DNA of 34,133 bases, taken from positions 1-34,133 of the IMG/VR virus record IMGVR_UViG_3300046001_006957; one strand, 5' to 3'. Positions 7,350 through 14,292 of this stretch are shown piece after piece. Under the pieces are notes generated by a model. The model worked only from the letters and a program-made list of their open reading frames with translations. It was not told where the DNA came from and searched no databases. How positions within the stretch are numbered: position 1 is the stretch's first letter; every line of letters begins with the position of its first letter. The stretch comes from a virus. Made by a program: the position numbers and the translations under genes.

Positions 7350-7459
7350 GTGGTCGTGAGTGGAATTGGCAGACCTGCCGCTTTTTCCTAGGAGAAGTTG
7401 GTGCCGGGGCAAAGTCCTAGACAACGCCTTTGTAGGTTCGAAACCTACCGACCACACCA
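7350..7459 (+). tRNA. tRNA-Leu-like gene, unusually long, anticodon uncertain
   Basis: The acceptor arms GTGGTCG (7350-7356) and CGACCAC (7449-7455) pair perfectly, followed by discriminator A and an encoded CCA (7457-7459). The T arm GTAGG-TTCGAAA-CCTAC is perfect, and TGGAATTGGCAGAC is the D-loop sequence of leucine-type class II tRNAs. With 110 bases it is over 20 longer than usual class II tRNAs. The anticodon arm is unclear: CTTTT/AGAAG (7381-7397) gives loop TCCTAGG with CTA (amber) as anticodon and C at position 33, while shifting one base gives TAG (Leu). A further pair, CTAGGA/TCCTAG (7388-7393 with 7415-7420), suggests an inserted or alternative structure. It may be a decayed or intron-like variant. 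Confidence 0.8.
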
Positions 7460-7502
7460 AATACTATAATAAGTATTAGAACATAACTTTAAGGAAAACA
7501 TT

Positions 7503-7694
7503 ATGTCAACAACAGTAGAACAACTAAAAGCAGACTTCGAAGCATTCTTAGCTGAGGACGCAAAGTTTACAGCAGGCAACGGTGCCGCAGGTACCCGTGC
7601 TCGTAAAGCACTTCAAGAAGTAGCCAAGGGTGTTAAAGCTCGCCGCAATGAAATTACAGAAGAAAAGAACGCCCGCAAAGAAGCCAAGGCTTAA
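7503..7694 (+). CDS. Histone H1-like (Hc1-type) DNA-binding protein, 63 aa
   Basis: The segment AAGTRARKALQEVAKGVKARR (residues about 28-48) is characteristic of Hc1-like bacterial and phage histone H1 proteins: a short helical domain with conserved AGTRARKAL followed by basic residues. An acidic N-terminal half and a Lys/Arg/Glu-rich C-terminus complete the protein. AAGGA precedes the ATG. It follows the tRNA by 43 bases, so both could come from the promoter at 7316. A role in compacting or coating DNA is inferred from the family. Confidence 0.75.
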   Translation: MSTTVEQLKADFEAFLAEDAKFTAGNGAAGTRARKALQEVAKGVKARRNEITEEKNARKEAKA

Positions 7695-7696
7695 AT

Positions 7697-8203
7697 ATGA
7701 GCAAGGAAGATCTTGACGATCCCGGTGTAGGCATCATCGCACAGGATATCTGTACATTAGATCTAGGATACGGCGCTGTCCCTCCTGACTACGGTAACAT
7801 CAGTTACAGTGGCGGCGTCGATACTATCACCTTAGATAGCAGTACTATGTATAGTGGAAATACTATTACTTTACCTACTACCACTATTAGTAATGGTGGG
7901 TATACAATCGGTGCTACTGGCAGTAGTGGACAGTTTTATACCTCTACAGGTACAGGCGGTCATAACTGGAATAATCCACCAAGTGTTTATATCAGTAATG
8001 GCGGTATCGATATGGCTGCTGGTACTGATATTAAGGTAGATGGAAAAAGTCTTAAAGAGTTTATGACCAAGATGGAAGAACGCCTGGCCATACTGGTTCC
8101 CGATCCTAGCAAACTAGAAAAGTTTGAAGCCCTTAAAAAGGCCTACGAACATTACAAACTGATGGAGTCTCTCTGTCAGGAACAACCTAAAGAAGAAGAT
8201 TAA
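7697..8203 (+). CDS. Phage protein with a fibre-like N-terminus and conserved C-terminal helix, 168 aa
   Basis: Residues 1-110 are rich in Gly, Ser, Thr and Tyr with repeated SGG/NGG turns (for example ITLDSSTMYSGNTITLP), like beta-structured virion or fibre proteins. From about residue 114 the composition changes to a charged helical segment ending in ALKKAYEHYKLMESLC and an acidic tail. A similar ending (KAYEQYSLMLNLA) occurs in the product of the gene at 8871. It starts two bases after the histone-like gene and is followed three bases later by thyX, so it is in the same operon. No specific function was recognised. Confidence 0.7.
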   Translation: MSKEDLDDPGVGIIAQDICTLDLGYGAVPPDYGNISYSGGVDTITLDSSTMYSGNTITLPTTTISNGGYTIGATGSSGQFYTSTGTGGHNWNNPPSVYISNGGIDMAAGTDIKVDGKSLKEFMTKMEERLAILVPDPSKLEKFEALKKAYEHYKLMESLCQEQPKEED

Positions 8204-8206
8204 ATA

Positions 8207-8878
8207 ATGGATGTTAAACTGGTATCCTACAGTCAACCCACTGACGAATTTAGAGATCTGGGCATCGATGATGCGCAGGAACTCATTGCGTATTGCGCCC
8301 GTGTGTCCAATCCAAGCAATCAATTTAACTCTGAGACATCAGAGAAGCTTATACGATACTTGGTCAAACACGCACACTGGAGCCCGCTCGAAATGGTCTC
8401 AGCCTGTGTTGAAATCACTACCACCCGTGACATTGCCCGACAGATCCTTAGACACAGAAGTTTCAGTTTCCAGGAATTCAGTCAACGCTATGCTGACCCA
8501 ACTAAAGATCTCAAATTCGTTACAAGAGAAGCTAGACTTCAAGACCCCAAGAACAGACAGAACTCAGTCGAAGTGGAAGATCAACTGCTACAAAATGAAT
8601 GGTACAGAGCTCAACAACGAGTCATCTATGCCGCACAACGAGAATACGAATGGGCTATCGCTAATGGCATAGCCAAGGAACAGGCTCGTGCTGTGTTACC
8701 CGAAGGCCTAATTGAAAGCAGACTGTATATGAACGGCACCCTGCGTTCGTGGATTCACTTTATTGAACTGCGTAGTGGTAACGGCACACAGAAAGAGCAT
8801 CAACTTATTGCCCTAGCCTGTGCTAAAGCTATCGCTGCGATATTTCCAATGAGTGAAAGCCTGGTACAAAATGGATAA
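8207..8878 (+). CDS. thyX: Flavin-dependent thymidylate synthase
   Basis: This is ThyX, which makes dTMP from dUMP using FAD, NADPH and methylene-tetrahydrofolate. The signature RHR-x7-S is present at R82-H-R84...S92 (LRHRSFSFQEFSQRY), and the C-terminal YMNGTLRSWIHFIELR (about 174-189) contains the expected active-site arginine region. The length, 223 aa, is usual for the family. ThyX is common in large aquatic phages, where it supplies thymidine for phage DNA. The gene begins three bases after the preceding stop, and its own stop lies inside the next gene. All motifs needed for activity that can be judged by eye are intact. Confidence 0.96.
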   Translation: MDVKLVSYSQPTDEFRDLGIDDAQELIAYCARVSNPSNQFNSETSEKLIRYLVKHAHWSPLEMVSACVEITTTRDIARQILRHRSFSFQEFSQRYADPTKDLKFVTREARLQDPKNRQNSVEVEDQLLQNEWYRAQQRVIYAAQREYEWAIANGIAKEQARAVLPEGLIESRLYMNGTLRSWIHFIELRSGNGTQKEHQLIALACAKAIAAIFPMSESLVQNG

Positions 8879-9251
8879 GCTGCCAGAGTTCTGCGAGAAT
8901 TACGAAGTACGAGTTCTCAACGATCAAAAAAAGAGAGCGAGGTACCATCCTCCTCGCTTTTTCACAGACCCGGAAAATGCTTCTATTATTAGAGATGATC
9001 TAGTTTCTTACGAAACTGAGCGTGTGTTTACTCTAGAAATTCCAGAAAGCAGGCTGCGGGCATTGATCGAACTGGAACAGCGTTTCTTTAGATGGCAAAA
9101 GCATACTAAAGGAGAAGTAGACTTCTTTGATATGTTGATGAGCAAAGAGCGTGAAGAAGCTGCCTTTAGATTTTCAAACGAAGCTGTACAAAAAGCATAC
9201 GAACAATATAGTTTGATGCTCAATTTAGCAGGTTATCAAAGGAGATTTTAA
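8871..9251 (+). CDS. Hypothetical phage protein, 126 aa
   Basis: No family was recognised. I chose the ATG at 8871, which overlaps the thyX stop by eight bases; a GTG at 8853 in frame would add six residues. The protein is mostly charged and helical: RALIELEQRFFRWQ and FFDMLMSKEREEAAFRF look like amphipathic helices. It ends in AVQKAYEQYSLMLNLAGYQRRF-like sequence resembling the C-terminus of the 7697 product (KAYEHYKLMESLC). No transmembrane segment or signal peptide. Overlap with thyX suggests coupled translation in an early operon. Confidence 0.75.
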   Translation: MDKLPEFCENYEVRVLNDQKKRARYHPPRFFTDPENASIIRDDLVSYETERVFTLEIPESRLRALIELEQRFFRWQKHTKGEVDFFDMLMSKEREEAAFRFSNEAVQKAYEQYSLMLNLAGYQRRF

Positions 9252-9253
9252 AA

Positions 9254-9607
9254 ATGAATGAAGTACAAATCGTATCAGCATGTCTAGCATTCTTAGTTCT
9301 GTGTGGAGCAGTATACGGCCACATCGGGTTTGCCAAAATGAAAGAATGTTATGGTATGTGGTTTACAAAGGAATACTGGACTGATTACAATACAGTAGAA
9401 TTTCTTTCTTGGTTTGCTAAGGCCACTATCATTGTCCCAGGTTTAATATTTGGTATTAGTGTTTGGTGGCTGTATTTCTTTACTCTGTTCACTAGCCTAA
9501 CACTTATTTGGGCTAGTGAAAAGAAACTATTACCAACACTAGTAGGCTTTAATACTATTTGGGCCTGGATTAGCTGTATGGTATTGGCGCAACATCTTGT
9601 AAAATAA
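9254..9607 (+). CDS. Small integral membrane protein, 117 aa
   Basis: Three hydrophobic segments are visible: about residues 5-25 (IVSACLAFLVLCGAVYG), 55-85 (ATIIVPGLIFGISVWWLYFF, continuing to TLFTSLTLIWA) and 95-113 (LVGFNTIWAWISCMVLA), so three or four membrane helices are likely. A charged loop with MKECYGMWFTKEYW separates the first two. AAAGGAG lies about 10 bases before the ATG. It starts two bases after the preceding gene. It is probably an inner-membrane protein of the infected cell. Its function is unknown; there are no holin-specific features beyond size and helices. Confidence 0.75.
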   Translation: MNEVQIVSACLAFLVLCGAVYGHIGFAKMKECYGMWFTKEYWTDYNTVEFLSWFAKATIIVPGLIFGISVWWLYFFTLFTSLTLIWASEKKLLPTLVGFNTIWAWISCMVLAQHLVK

Positions 9608-9629
9608 AACAAGTCAAAAGAGAATCTCG

Positions 9630-9658
9630 TTGACAGGTTTCTAGAAAGATAGTATAAT
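9630..9658 (+). promoter_or_regulatory. Perfect sigma70 promoter TTGACA-N17-TATAAT
   Basis: TTGACA at 9630-9635 and TATAAT at 9653-9658 are both full consensus with the optimal 17-base spacer. The expected start is near 9665, 24 bases before the ATG at 9689. This is the pattern of an early promoter read by unmodified host RNA polymerase. Confidence 0.88.
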
Positions 9659-9688
9659 TAAGTTGTTCAACAGAGAAAATATACTATC

Positions 9689-10534
9689 ATGGCACAGCAT
9701 TCAAATTACTGGAGTTGTACTCCTTTCGCCGATTGGCTTCGCGGAACCAAGAAGCTCAGTGCCGGCACCGCCGAAGAATGGGACGAATGGACCAACGCTG
9801 CTAAAATCAAGCATAACTTTCGCTATTGGTTAGCCGAAGATGCACTCGGATATGTCCAAGATTTCGTCACTTGGCCTAACAGGAAATTAAATGACATCCG
9901 TTACTACATTAACAATCGTTGGATCACTCGCAGTCATTGCCTCACTGCTCATCCCCGTAACATCAGACCTGGCGATTGGTGTGATGTCGGTAATCGTTTT
10001 TTGCCTTGTCTCTTTAACGAACTCGTAGACTTTGTTGAAATAGAACAGGCCTGGCATCACTGCATTTGGAGTGATGAAATGAAAACCAAATACAATGTGC
10101 CTTGGTACCGCAGTGGTTGGCTACGCCTACGGACCTGGCGTTGTCCAGATGCCGGCATTGAATATTTGGTTTGGGCCAGCGGACTTAGAGTCAAAGAAGA
10201 TATGGGCTGTAATCCCGGGGACAAGGGTTATGGCGAACTTACCTATCAAGCCAAAGCTGCCACAGAAATCCTTGAACTCTATCGTTGGTGGACTGTGGTC
10301 TATCCTAATCGCCCAGATCCTTATGAAGCATCGGGTTGGAGTGCTCACTGCGAAGCTATGCGTCTAAAAAATCCAGGCAGTATGTTTTCTAGCCTGAACA
10401 CTAAAGATCCTGCAGATCGCAAGGCCAGCGACCGAGCTCACAAGCTACTTCAGAAAATTGAAGCGGCCTACGAAAAAGAAGATGAAGCTATGATGATTCG
10501 TCTTATCAAAATCCGAGACGGCCTATGGACTTGA
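9689..10534 (+). CDS. Hypothetical phage protein, 281 aa
   Basis: A soluble protein unusually rich in Trp (for example WCDVGNRFLPCLF and ELYRWWTVVYP), with no recognised catalytic motif. It looks like one of the conserved proteins of unknown function found in T4-like aquatic phages, though I cannot name a family. The C-terminal 60 residues are helical and charged (ASDRAHKLLQKIEAAYEKED). It is first in a run of overlapping genes (9689-11889) under the consensus promoter at 9630, so early expression is likely. No clear Shine-Dalgarno sequence; an AGAGAA stretch lies upstream. Its stop lies inside the next gene. Confidence 0.82.
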   Translation: MAQHSNYWSCTPFADWLRGTKKLSAGTAEEWDEWTNAAKIKHNFRYWLAEDALGYVQDFVTWPNRKLNDIRYYINNRWITRSHCLTAHPRNIRPGDWCDVGNRFLPCLFNELVDFVEIEQAWHHCIWSDEMKTKYNVPWYRSGWLRLRTWRCPDAGIEYLVWASGLRVKEDMGCNPGDKGYGELTYQAKAATEILELYRWWTVVYPNRPDPYEASGWSAHCEAMRLKNPGSMFSSLNTKDPADRKASDRAHKLLQKIEAAYEKEDEAMMIRLIKIRDGLWT

Positions 10535-10722
10535 TCTGTTGTCAAACACCAAAATTGTACTCAGAAGAGCACGACTGTTTCTATTGTAAACCCTGTAATA
10601 AATGGTTAGAGGAAAAATGCGATGACGAAGAATGTGAATACTGTTGGAACAGACCTCCAAAGCCTTCCGATTGTGAGCCCATTCAGAATGTGGGTTCAGA
10701 ATCTGTGGATAGAAAACTGTGA
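10525..10722 (+). CDS. Cysteine-rich zinc-ribbon-like protein, 65 aa
   Basis: Nine cysteines occur within the first 50 residues, including CFYCKPC and CDDEECEYC, which form CxxC knuckles typical of small zinc-binding proteins. The rest is acidic. It begins 10 bases inside the preceding gene, a common coupling in this region. A role as a zinc-stabilised regulator or protein-binding factor is possible from family knowledge, but nothing specific is visible. Its 3' part overlaps the next small gene in another frame. Confidence 0.72.
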   Translation: MDLICCQTPKLYSEEHDCFYCKPCNKWLEEKCDDEECEYCWNRPPKPSDCEPIQNVGSESVDRKL

Positions 10723-10834
10723 AGAGCGTCTTGTTTATAAGCAAGATCCTGTTACACAACAACAATACTGGAATACATACAAATGGTGGATAAAGAGAGA
10801 ATACAGGCACAAGCACCCGCAGAAGGCGTCTTAA
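10688..10834 (+). CDS. Small basic Trp/Tyr-rich protein, 48 aa
   Basis: Starting from the ATG at 10688, the protein is MWVQNLWIENCEERLVYKQ followed by WNTYKWWIKREYRHK, a coherent amphipathic, basic sequence that looks selected. An ATG further upstream (10622) would overlap almost all of the zinc-ribbon gene and is less likely. It overlaps the preceding gene by 35 bases and the following gene by 52, so three reading frames share this short stretch. No family recognised. It is supported by its composition and by filling the gap between neighbours. Confidence 0.5.
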   Translation: MWVQNLWIENCEERLVYKQDPVTQQQYWNTYKWWIKREYRHKHPQKAS

Positions 10835-11130
10835 AACGCAGCGACTGGGGTGATGCCATCACCTATCAAGTGGTTTGCGAATGCCAGGATGCCAATCACG
10901 ATCATAATGTTTGGGTCGAAGCCGACGACCATCGAGTTACAGTCACTACCTATACAACACAAAAGTCTAAATGGTGGACACTAAATCGTTGGCAGACTAT
11001 TTGGATTCTACTTACCAAAGGCCATGTAGAGTACGAAGCCAACATCATCATGACTGCGCAACAGGCAGTCAACTATGCAGAGACTCTAAAGAAAGCAGTA
11101 GAAGATGTCAAAAATTTCAAAAAGCCCTGA
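10783..11130 (+). CDS. Hypothetical phage protein, 115 aa
   Basis: A small soluble protein with alternating hydrophobic and polar residues in the first 90 positions (YQVVCECQDANHDHNVWVE, VTVTTYTT), suggesting a beta-sheet fold, and a C-terminal helix (AQQAVNYAETLKKAVEDVKNF). His/Asp/Cys residues cluster in CECQDANHDH, which could bind metal, but this is only a possibility. The ATG at 10783 has no visible ribosome-binding site, and translation may be coupled to the overlapping upstream genes. It ends inside the next gene. Confidence 0.68.
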   Translation: MVDKERIQAQAPAEGVLKRSDWGDAITYQVVCECQDANHDHNVWVEADDHRVTVTTYTTQKSKWWTLNRWQTIWILLTKGHVEYEANIIMTAQQAVNYAETLKKAVEDVKNFKKP

Positions 11131-11671
11131 TCGGCACACCTTTCAACGAGATAACTATATCAAACGACAAGAAGAAAAAGGTGAAGCCGTGAACGAAGAC
11201 TATCTAGAGATGTTCGAAAACAGCATCCAACGACACAAGGCCAAGTTTGAAGATCCCGCTGACCGTATTGAAAATATGGAATACGATCTTCTGACCACTG
11301 ATTGGATATTGGAGAAGGTTCGTGAAAGCGATGTCTATGCTCAAAATCTCTATGCTGCCATGTGCAATAGGGATTTCATCAAGCACGATGTTATGCCAAT
11401 CCTTAAAAATCAACGCTGGGCATGTTCGTGGAGATATGCCGGCGGCATTATTGCTGACATGCGTAAAGAAGGCGATTATATTGATTGGTATTGTAGCGGC
11501 ATTAAAAATCTTCCGCCTACTGAAGAAGAATTTCAAAAGCTATCACTGGAAGAACAAGCTAGAGCAAAGGAATACGATGCCTATGTTCCGGAAAGTGTAG
11601 TCACTGATGAGATCCGAAAGGATCTGTTTCGTCTGGGCTGGGTAGTCCAAGACGATGAAATGGACGAATAA
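11105..11671 (+). CDS. Hypothetical phage protein, 188 aa
   Basis: An acidic, mostly helical soluble protein. Notable segments are MEYDLLTTDWILEKV, VYAQNLYAAMCNRDF and WACSWRYAGGIIADMRKEGD. I do not recognise a functional domain; it resembles conserved unknown proteins of T4-like aquatic phages. The start at 11105 overlaps the preceding gene by 26 bases; an in-frame ATG downstream is possible because no strong ribosome-binding site is seen. It is part of the early operon from 9630. Confidence 0.75.
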   Translation: MSKISKSPDRHTFQRDNYIKRQEEKGEAVNEDYLEMFENSIQRHKAKFEDPADRIENMEYDLLTTDWILEKVRESDVYAQNLYAAMCNRDFIKHDVMPILKNQRWACSWRYAGGIIADMRKEGDYIDWYCSGIKNLPPTEEEFQKLSLEEQARAKEYDAYVPESVVTDEIRKDLFRLGWVVQDDEMDE

Positions 11672-11694
11672 CCAAAAGGAGAAAGTTGTCCAAA

Positions 11695-11889
11695 ATGAAC
11701 TGGGAACTCTATGAAGTATGGGCCGAGGATGAAGACGGCCATGAGGAGTTGATTGATACAACTAACAGCCGTAGCCAGGCTTTCAAATTGGCGCAAGATA
11801 CTCTTGCCGAAGGGTATATTGCTAGTATCGTCTATTTGGAAAACGAAGAAGGCGATTTGGAAAAGGTAAAACGATTTGAAAACGGTTGA
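11695..11889 (+). CDS. Small acidic hypothetical protein, 64 aa
   Basis: From the ATG at 11695 the protein starts MNWELYEVWAEDEDGHEELI. AAGGAG at 11676-11682 lies 12 bases upstream; a TTG at 11686 would be closer to it and would add three residues. The pattern of short strands and one helix (SRSQAFKLAQDTLAEG) recalls small phage regulatory or inhibitor proteins, but no family is certain. The consensus promoter for the next gene begins inside its last codon. Confidence 0.68.
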   Translation: MNWELYEVWAEDEDGHEELIDTTNSRSQAFKLAQDTLAEGYIASIVYLENEEGDLEKVKRFENG

Positions 11890-11914
11890 CAACACTAGTA
11901 AACGATGCTATAAT
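11886..11914 (+). promoter_or_regulatory. Perfect sigma70 promoter TTGACA-N17-TATAAT
   Basis: TTGACA at 11886-11891 and TATAAT at 11909-11914 with a 17-base spacer, all full consensus. The expected start is near 11921. ACAGGAG lies before the ATG at 11946. The -35 box overlaps the stop of the preceding gene. Confidence 0.88.
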
Positions 11915-11945
11915 ATTAGTATTGTTAAACACACAGGAGTGAATA

Positions 11946-13118
11946 ATGGCTACTAAAGCAAAACATTTGGCAGATGCAAGAGCCTCTAAGGGTCGAGATT
12001 TTAGTCCAAAATGGGATGGCCACGAAGCTTGGGATTCTAATCAATTCCTACGACACTTTCATGGTGCTATGGCCTGGTATCGTTTGGAAAGTTCTAATAA
12101 AGAACTCAAACCCAAAGTTATCAATTGGATGAGTGCTAATGGTTATACCAAAGCACAAATTGCTGATTTTAAAAAGACCAAAGACAATCGTTGTGGAATG
12201 ACCGTAGGTGCTATTGCTGCCTGCTTGTTAAAAGGTATGCCACCAGTTCGTGCAGACTTCAACGATGGCCGTAGCACAGCAGTTTGGTTGGCTAATGAAG
12301 TTTCTAAGATTGTTGCTGAAGGCAAAGACGACATCGACGAAAGCGAAGAGGCCAAAGTCGAAGTTAAAAAGGATGTTTATACACCTAGCATTCAAGAACG
12401 AGTCCGTGATGCCAGTATGTTGATGACTGAAGAAATTGAAACAGCCATTGAAAATTTTCAAACAGATCCCGAAGCGTTTGACCCCAAAGCATTTAAGATT
12501 CTAAATATGCTGAAAGCCAAACAGGCCAAGGCCGCTCATGCTCGTATTATTCGTGAGTTCTATACTCGCAATCTTGAAGAATTAATTGAAGCCGCCTCAA
12601 CTAAAGATGAACAACTTAAAGAAGCCTACAGCCACTTGAGCAAGGTACAACTGCGAAAGATTACTGCGTTCTATCAAGAGATTGTCAGTGCCTGTGAGAT
12701 GTTGGCACAAGAAGCCAAAGTCAATCGCAAGCCCAAAGCTAAAAAGGCTGTGCCTGCTGAGAAGATTGTGGCCAAACTCAAGTACAAAAAAGCAGACGAA
12801 CCGTTGAAACTAGTGTCAATTAATCCTGCAGATATCTTGGGTGCAAAAGAACTGTGGACCTACAATACCAAAAGTCGTAAATTGGGCAAGTATGTTGCCT
12901 CGGAGTTTGCAGATCTCGGAGTAAAAGGTACAAGTATTGTAAACTTCGACGAACATAAGAGTGTACAAAAGACTCTTCGCAAGCCAATTGATCAGCTCAA
13001 AGAGTTTAAGGCAGCAGGAAAGGTTGCACTACGCAAGTTCTTGGATGATATCAATGCTGTAGATACCAAGATGAACGGTCGTATCAACGAAGAGATTATG
13101 TTACTCAAAGTGCAGTAA
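11946..13118 (+). CDS. Hypothetical phage protein, 390 aa, Lys/Ala-rich
   Basis: A soluble, strongly helical protein. Residues 1-90 form a compact region with WDGHEAWDSNQFLRHFHGAMAWY; 140-260 are charged helices that may be coiled coil; a Lys/Ala/Pro linker (NRKPKAKKAVPAEK) leads into a C-terminal domain with SINPADILGAKELWTYN. I recognise the general type as a conserved unknown protein of large aquatic phages but can assign no function. It has its own consensus promoter at 11886 and a good ribosome-binding site, so strong early expression is expected. The basic linker may contact nucleic acid (inference). Confidence 0.82.
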   Translation: MATKAKHLADARASKGRDFSPKWDGHEAWDSNQFLRHFHGAMAWYRLESSNKELKPKVINWMSANGYTKAQIADFKKTKDNRCGMTVGAIAACLLKGMPPVRADFNDGRSTAVWLANEVSKIVAEGKDDIDESEEAKVEVKKDVYTPSIQERVRDASMLMTEEIETAIENFQTDPEAFDPKAFKILNMLKAKQAKAAHARIIREFYTRNLEELIEAASTKDEQLKEAYSHLSKVQLRKITAFYQEIVSACEMLAQEAKVNRKPKAKKAVPAEKIVAKLKYKKADEPLKLVSINPADILGAKELWTYNTKSRKLGKYVASEFADLGVKGTSIVNFDEHKSVQKTLRKPIDQLKEFKAAGKVALRKFLDDINAVDTKMNGRINEEIMLLKVQ

Positions 13119-13125
13119 AACAGCC

Positions 13126-13162
13126 TCTGCCATAGTCATGATAAATACACGACTATGGCAGA
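13126..13162 (+). promoter_or_regulatory. 12-bp inverted repeat enclosing a late promoter and the start codon
   Basis: TCTGCCATAGTC (13126-13137) pairs perfectly with GACTATGGCAGA (13151-13162). The 13-base loop contains most of a late motif, GATAAATA, at 13140-13147, and the right arm contains the ATG of the fibre gene at 13155. RNA read through from the early promoter upstream would fold and hide the start codon. RNA begun at the late promoter would lack the left arm. Confidence 0.8.
13140..13147 (+). promoter_or_regulatory. T4-type late promoter motif GATAAATA
   Basis: Seven of eight bases match TATAAATA. Transcription would start about 13153, almost at the ATG of 13155. It lies within the loop of the inverted repeat 13126-13162. 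Confidence 0.6.
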
Positions 13163-14291
13163 AAACAATCTCGACAAAGCTCTCGCATATTTAGGCTCCA
13201 GCCTAAATACCCTTGTTACACAGGCCAACGGCCCTGTAGATCTAGACAATCTACATACAAGAATACTCAAACGCAGTCTAACTGGTGACCATTTAATGGG
13301 CGGCACCATTGTTAATTTTGCCAGTACAGGCATCAAAGACGAAGCAAGCTCACAACAACTAACAATAAAGGATTCCAGCGTAGAGATTAAAAATCTTACA
13401 GTTGGCGCAGTCAAAGGCAGTCTATCGGTAGAGAATACCATTACTGCTAGTACTATTAAAGTTGATGTTCTTGAAGTAAGAGAACTAAAAACTGACTTAA
13501 AATTAGGGCAAAGTGCCCCATTAGAAATAACCGTTACCGGTGGCGACACACTAGTCGGCAAAGGAATGTTGTTGAAAGGGCAAGGCTCAACCAAACAACT
13601 GATATTCAGTATCAATCCAGACAAGTTTGTCAGTACAGAACATTTTGAATTAATCAAAGATCGCGAATATCGAATCGACGGTAATCAGGTATTGTCGGCA
13701 ACCGCTCTAGGTCTAGGCGTTGTTAAAAGCAATCTTAGAGAAGTTGGCCGTTTGCGTGGCTTGATAGTCGATGGTAGTGTTAGTCTAGATCAATATGTAT
13801 TTTACAACAACTCCACTAACCGATTTGGTATTGGTATAGAGAATCCCAATGCTGGTTTGTCAGTATGCGAGAACGGTGTTGAAGTCATTATTGGCACTAA
13901 GGATCAAACCAAAGGTGTTGTAGGAACTTTTGCAGCCGCAGGACTTGACCTAGTCACTGATAATACTTCAAGAATAAACATCGGAGCCAGCGGAAATATC
14001 CTATTAGGTAACATCAGTGAAGGTCCAGTCCAAGTGTCTGTACATGGAAAGCTGGCCATTAGAGTCAATGTTCCGGATCCCGATGTTGACCTTCATGTCA
14101 ACGGACCTATTCGATTCCACGGACATCTACATGTCTATGCGGACTCTGCTCCAGACTCAGGAACTTACAAAACTGGTGACATTGTATGGAACACTGCTCC
14201 TAGAACAGGCGGCCATGTTGGTTGGGTCTGTACTCGTGCTGGAAGTCCAGGCGACTGGAATCCGTTTGGTCCAATAACACAGGCAGGATAA
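13155..14291 (+). CDS. Fibre/spike-like structural protein, 378 aa
   Basis: Beta-rich repetitive sequence, with a central SNLREVGRLRGLIVDGSV segment and a C-terminal module GTYKTGDIVWNT...GHVGWVCTRAGSPGDWNPFG that is common at the end of phage fibre and spike proteins. Residues about 130-378 align along their whole length with the next gene's product (for example KGQGSTKQLIF / QGQGSTKQFIF), so the two are tandem paralogues. The first 130 residues are specific to this copy. The start is set by the ATG inside the inverted repeat; no ribosome-binding site is visible. A late virion protein is likely. No enzymatic motif was seen. Confidence 0.82.
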   Translation: MAENNLDKALAYLGSSLNTLVTQANGPVDLDNLHTRILKRSLTGDHLMGGTIVNFASTGIKDEASSQQLTIKDSSVEIKNLTVGAVKGSLSVENTITASTIKVDVLEVRELKTDLKLGQSAPLEITVTGGDTLVGKGMLLKGQGSTKQLIFSINPDKFVSTEHFELIKDREYRIDGNQVLSATALGLGVVKSNLREVGRLRGLIVDGSVSLDQYVFYNNSTNRFGIGIENPNAGLSVCENGVEVIIGTKDQTKGVVGTFAAAGLDLVTDNTSRINIGASGNILLGNISEGPVQVSVHGKLAIRVNVPDPDVDLHVNGPIRFHGHLHVYADSAPDSGTYKTGDIVWNTAPRTGGHVGWVCTRAGSPGDWNPFGPITQAG

Positions 14292-14292
14292 C

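Noticed and set aside
7350-7459. Functional amber suppressor tRNA and a recoded genome
   Set aside because: No gene in the window appears to need UAG readthrough, and the CTA anticodon depends on a non-standard loop; it is kept only as an open question.
13136-13657. A 173-aa minus-strand open frame
   Set aside because: It lies antisense to the fibre gene at 13155, which has clear protein similarity to its neighbour; the minus frame shows no recognisable protein features.
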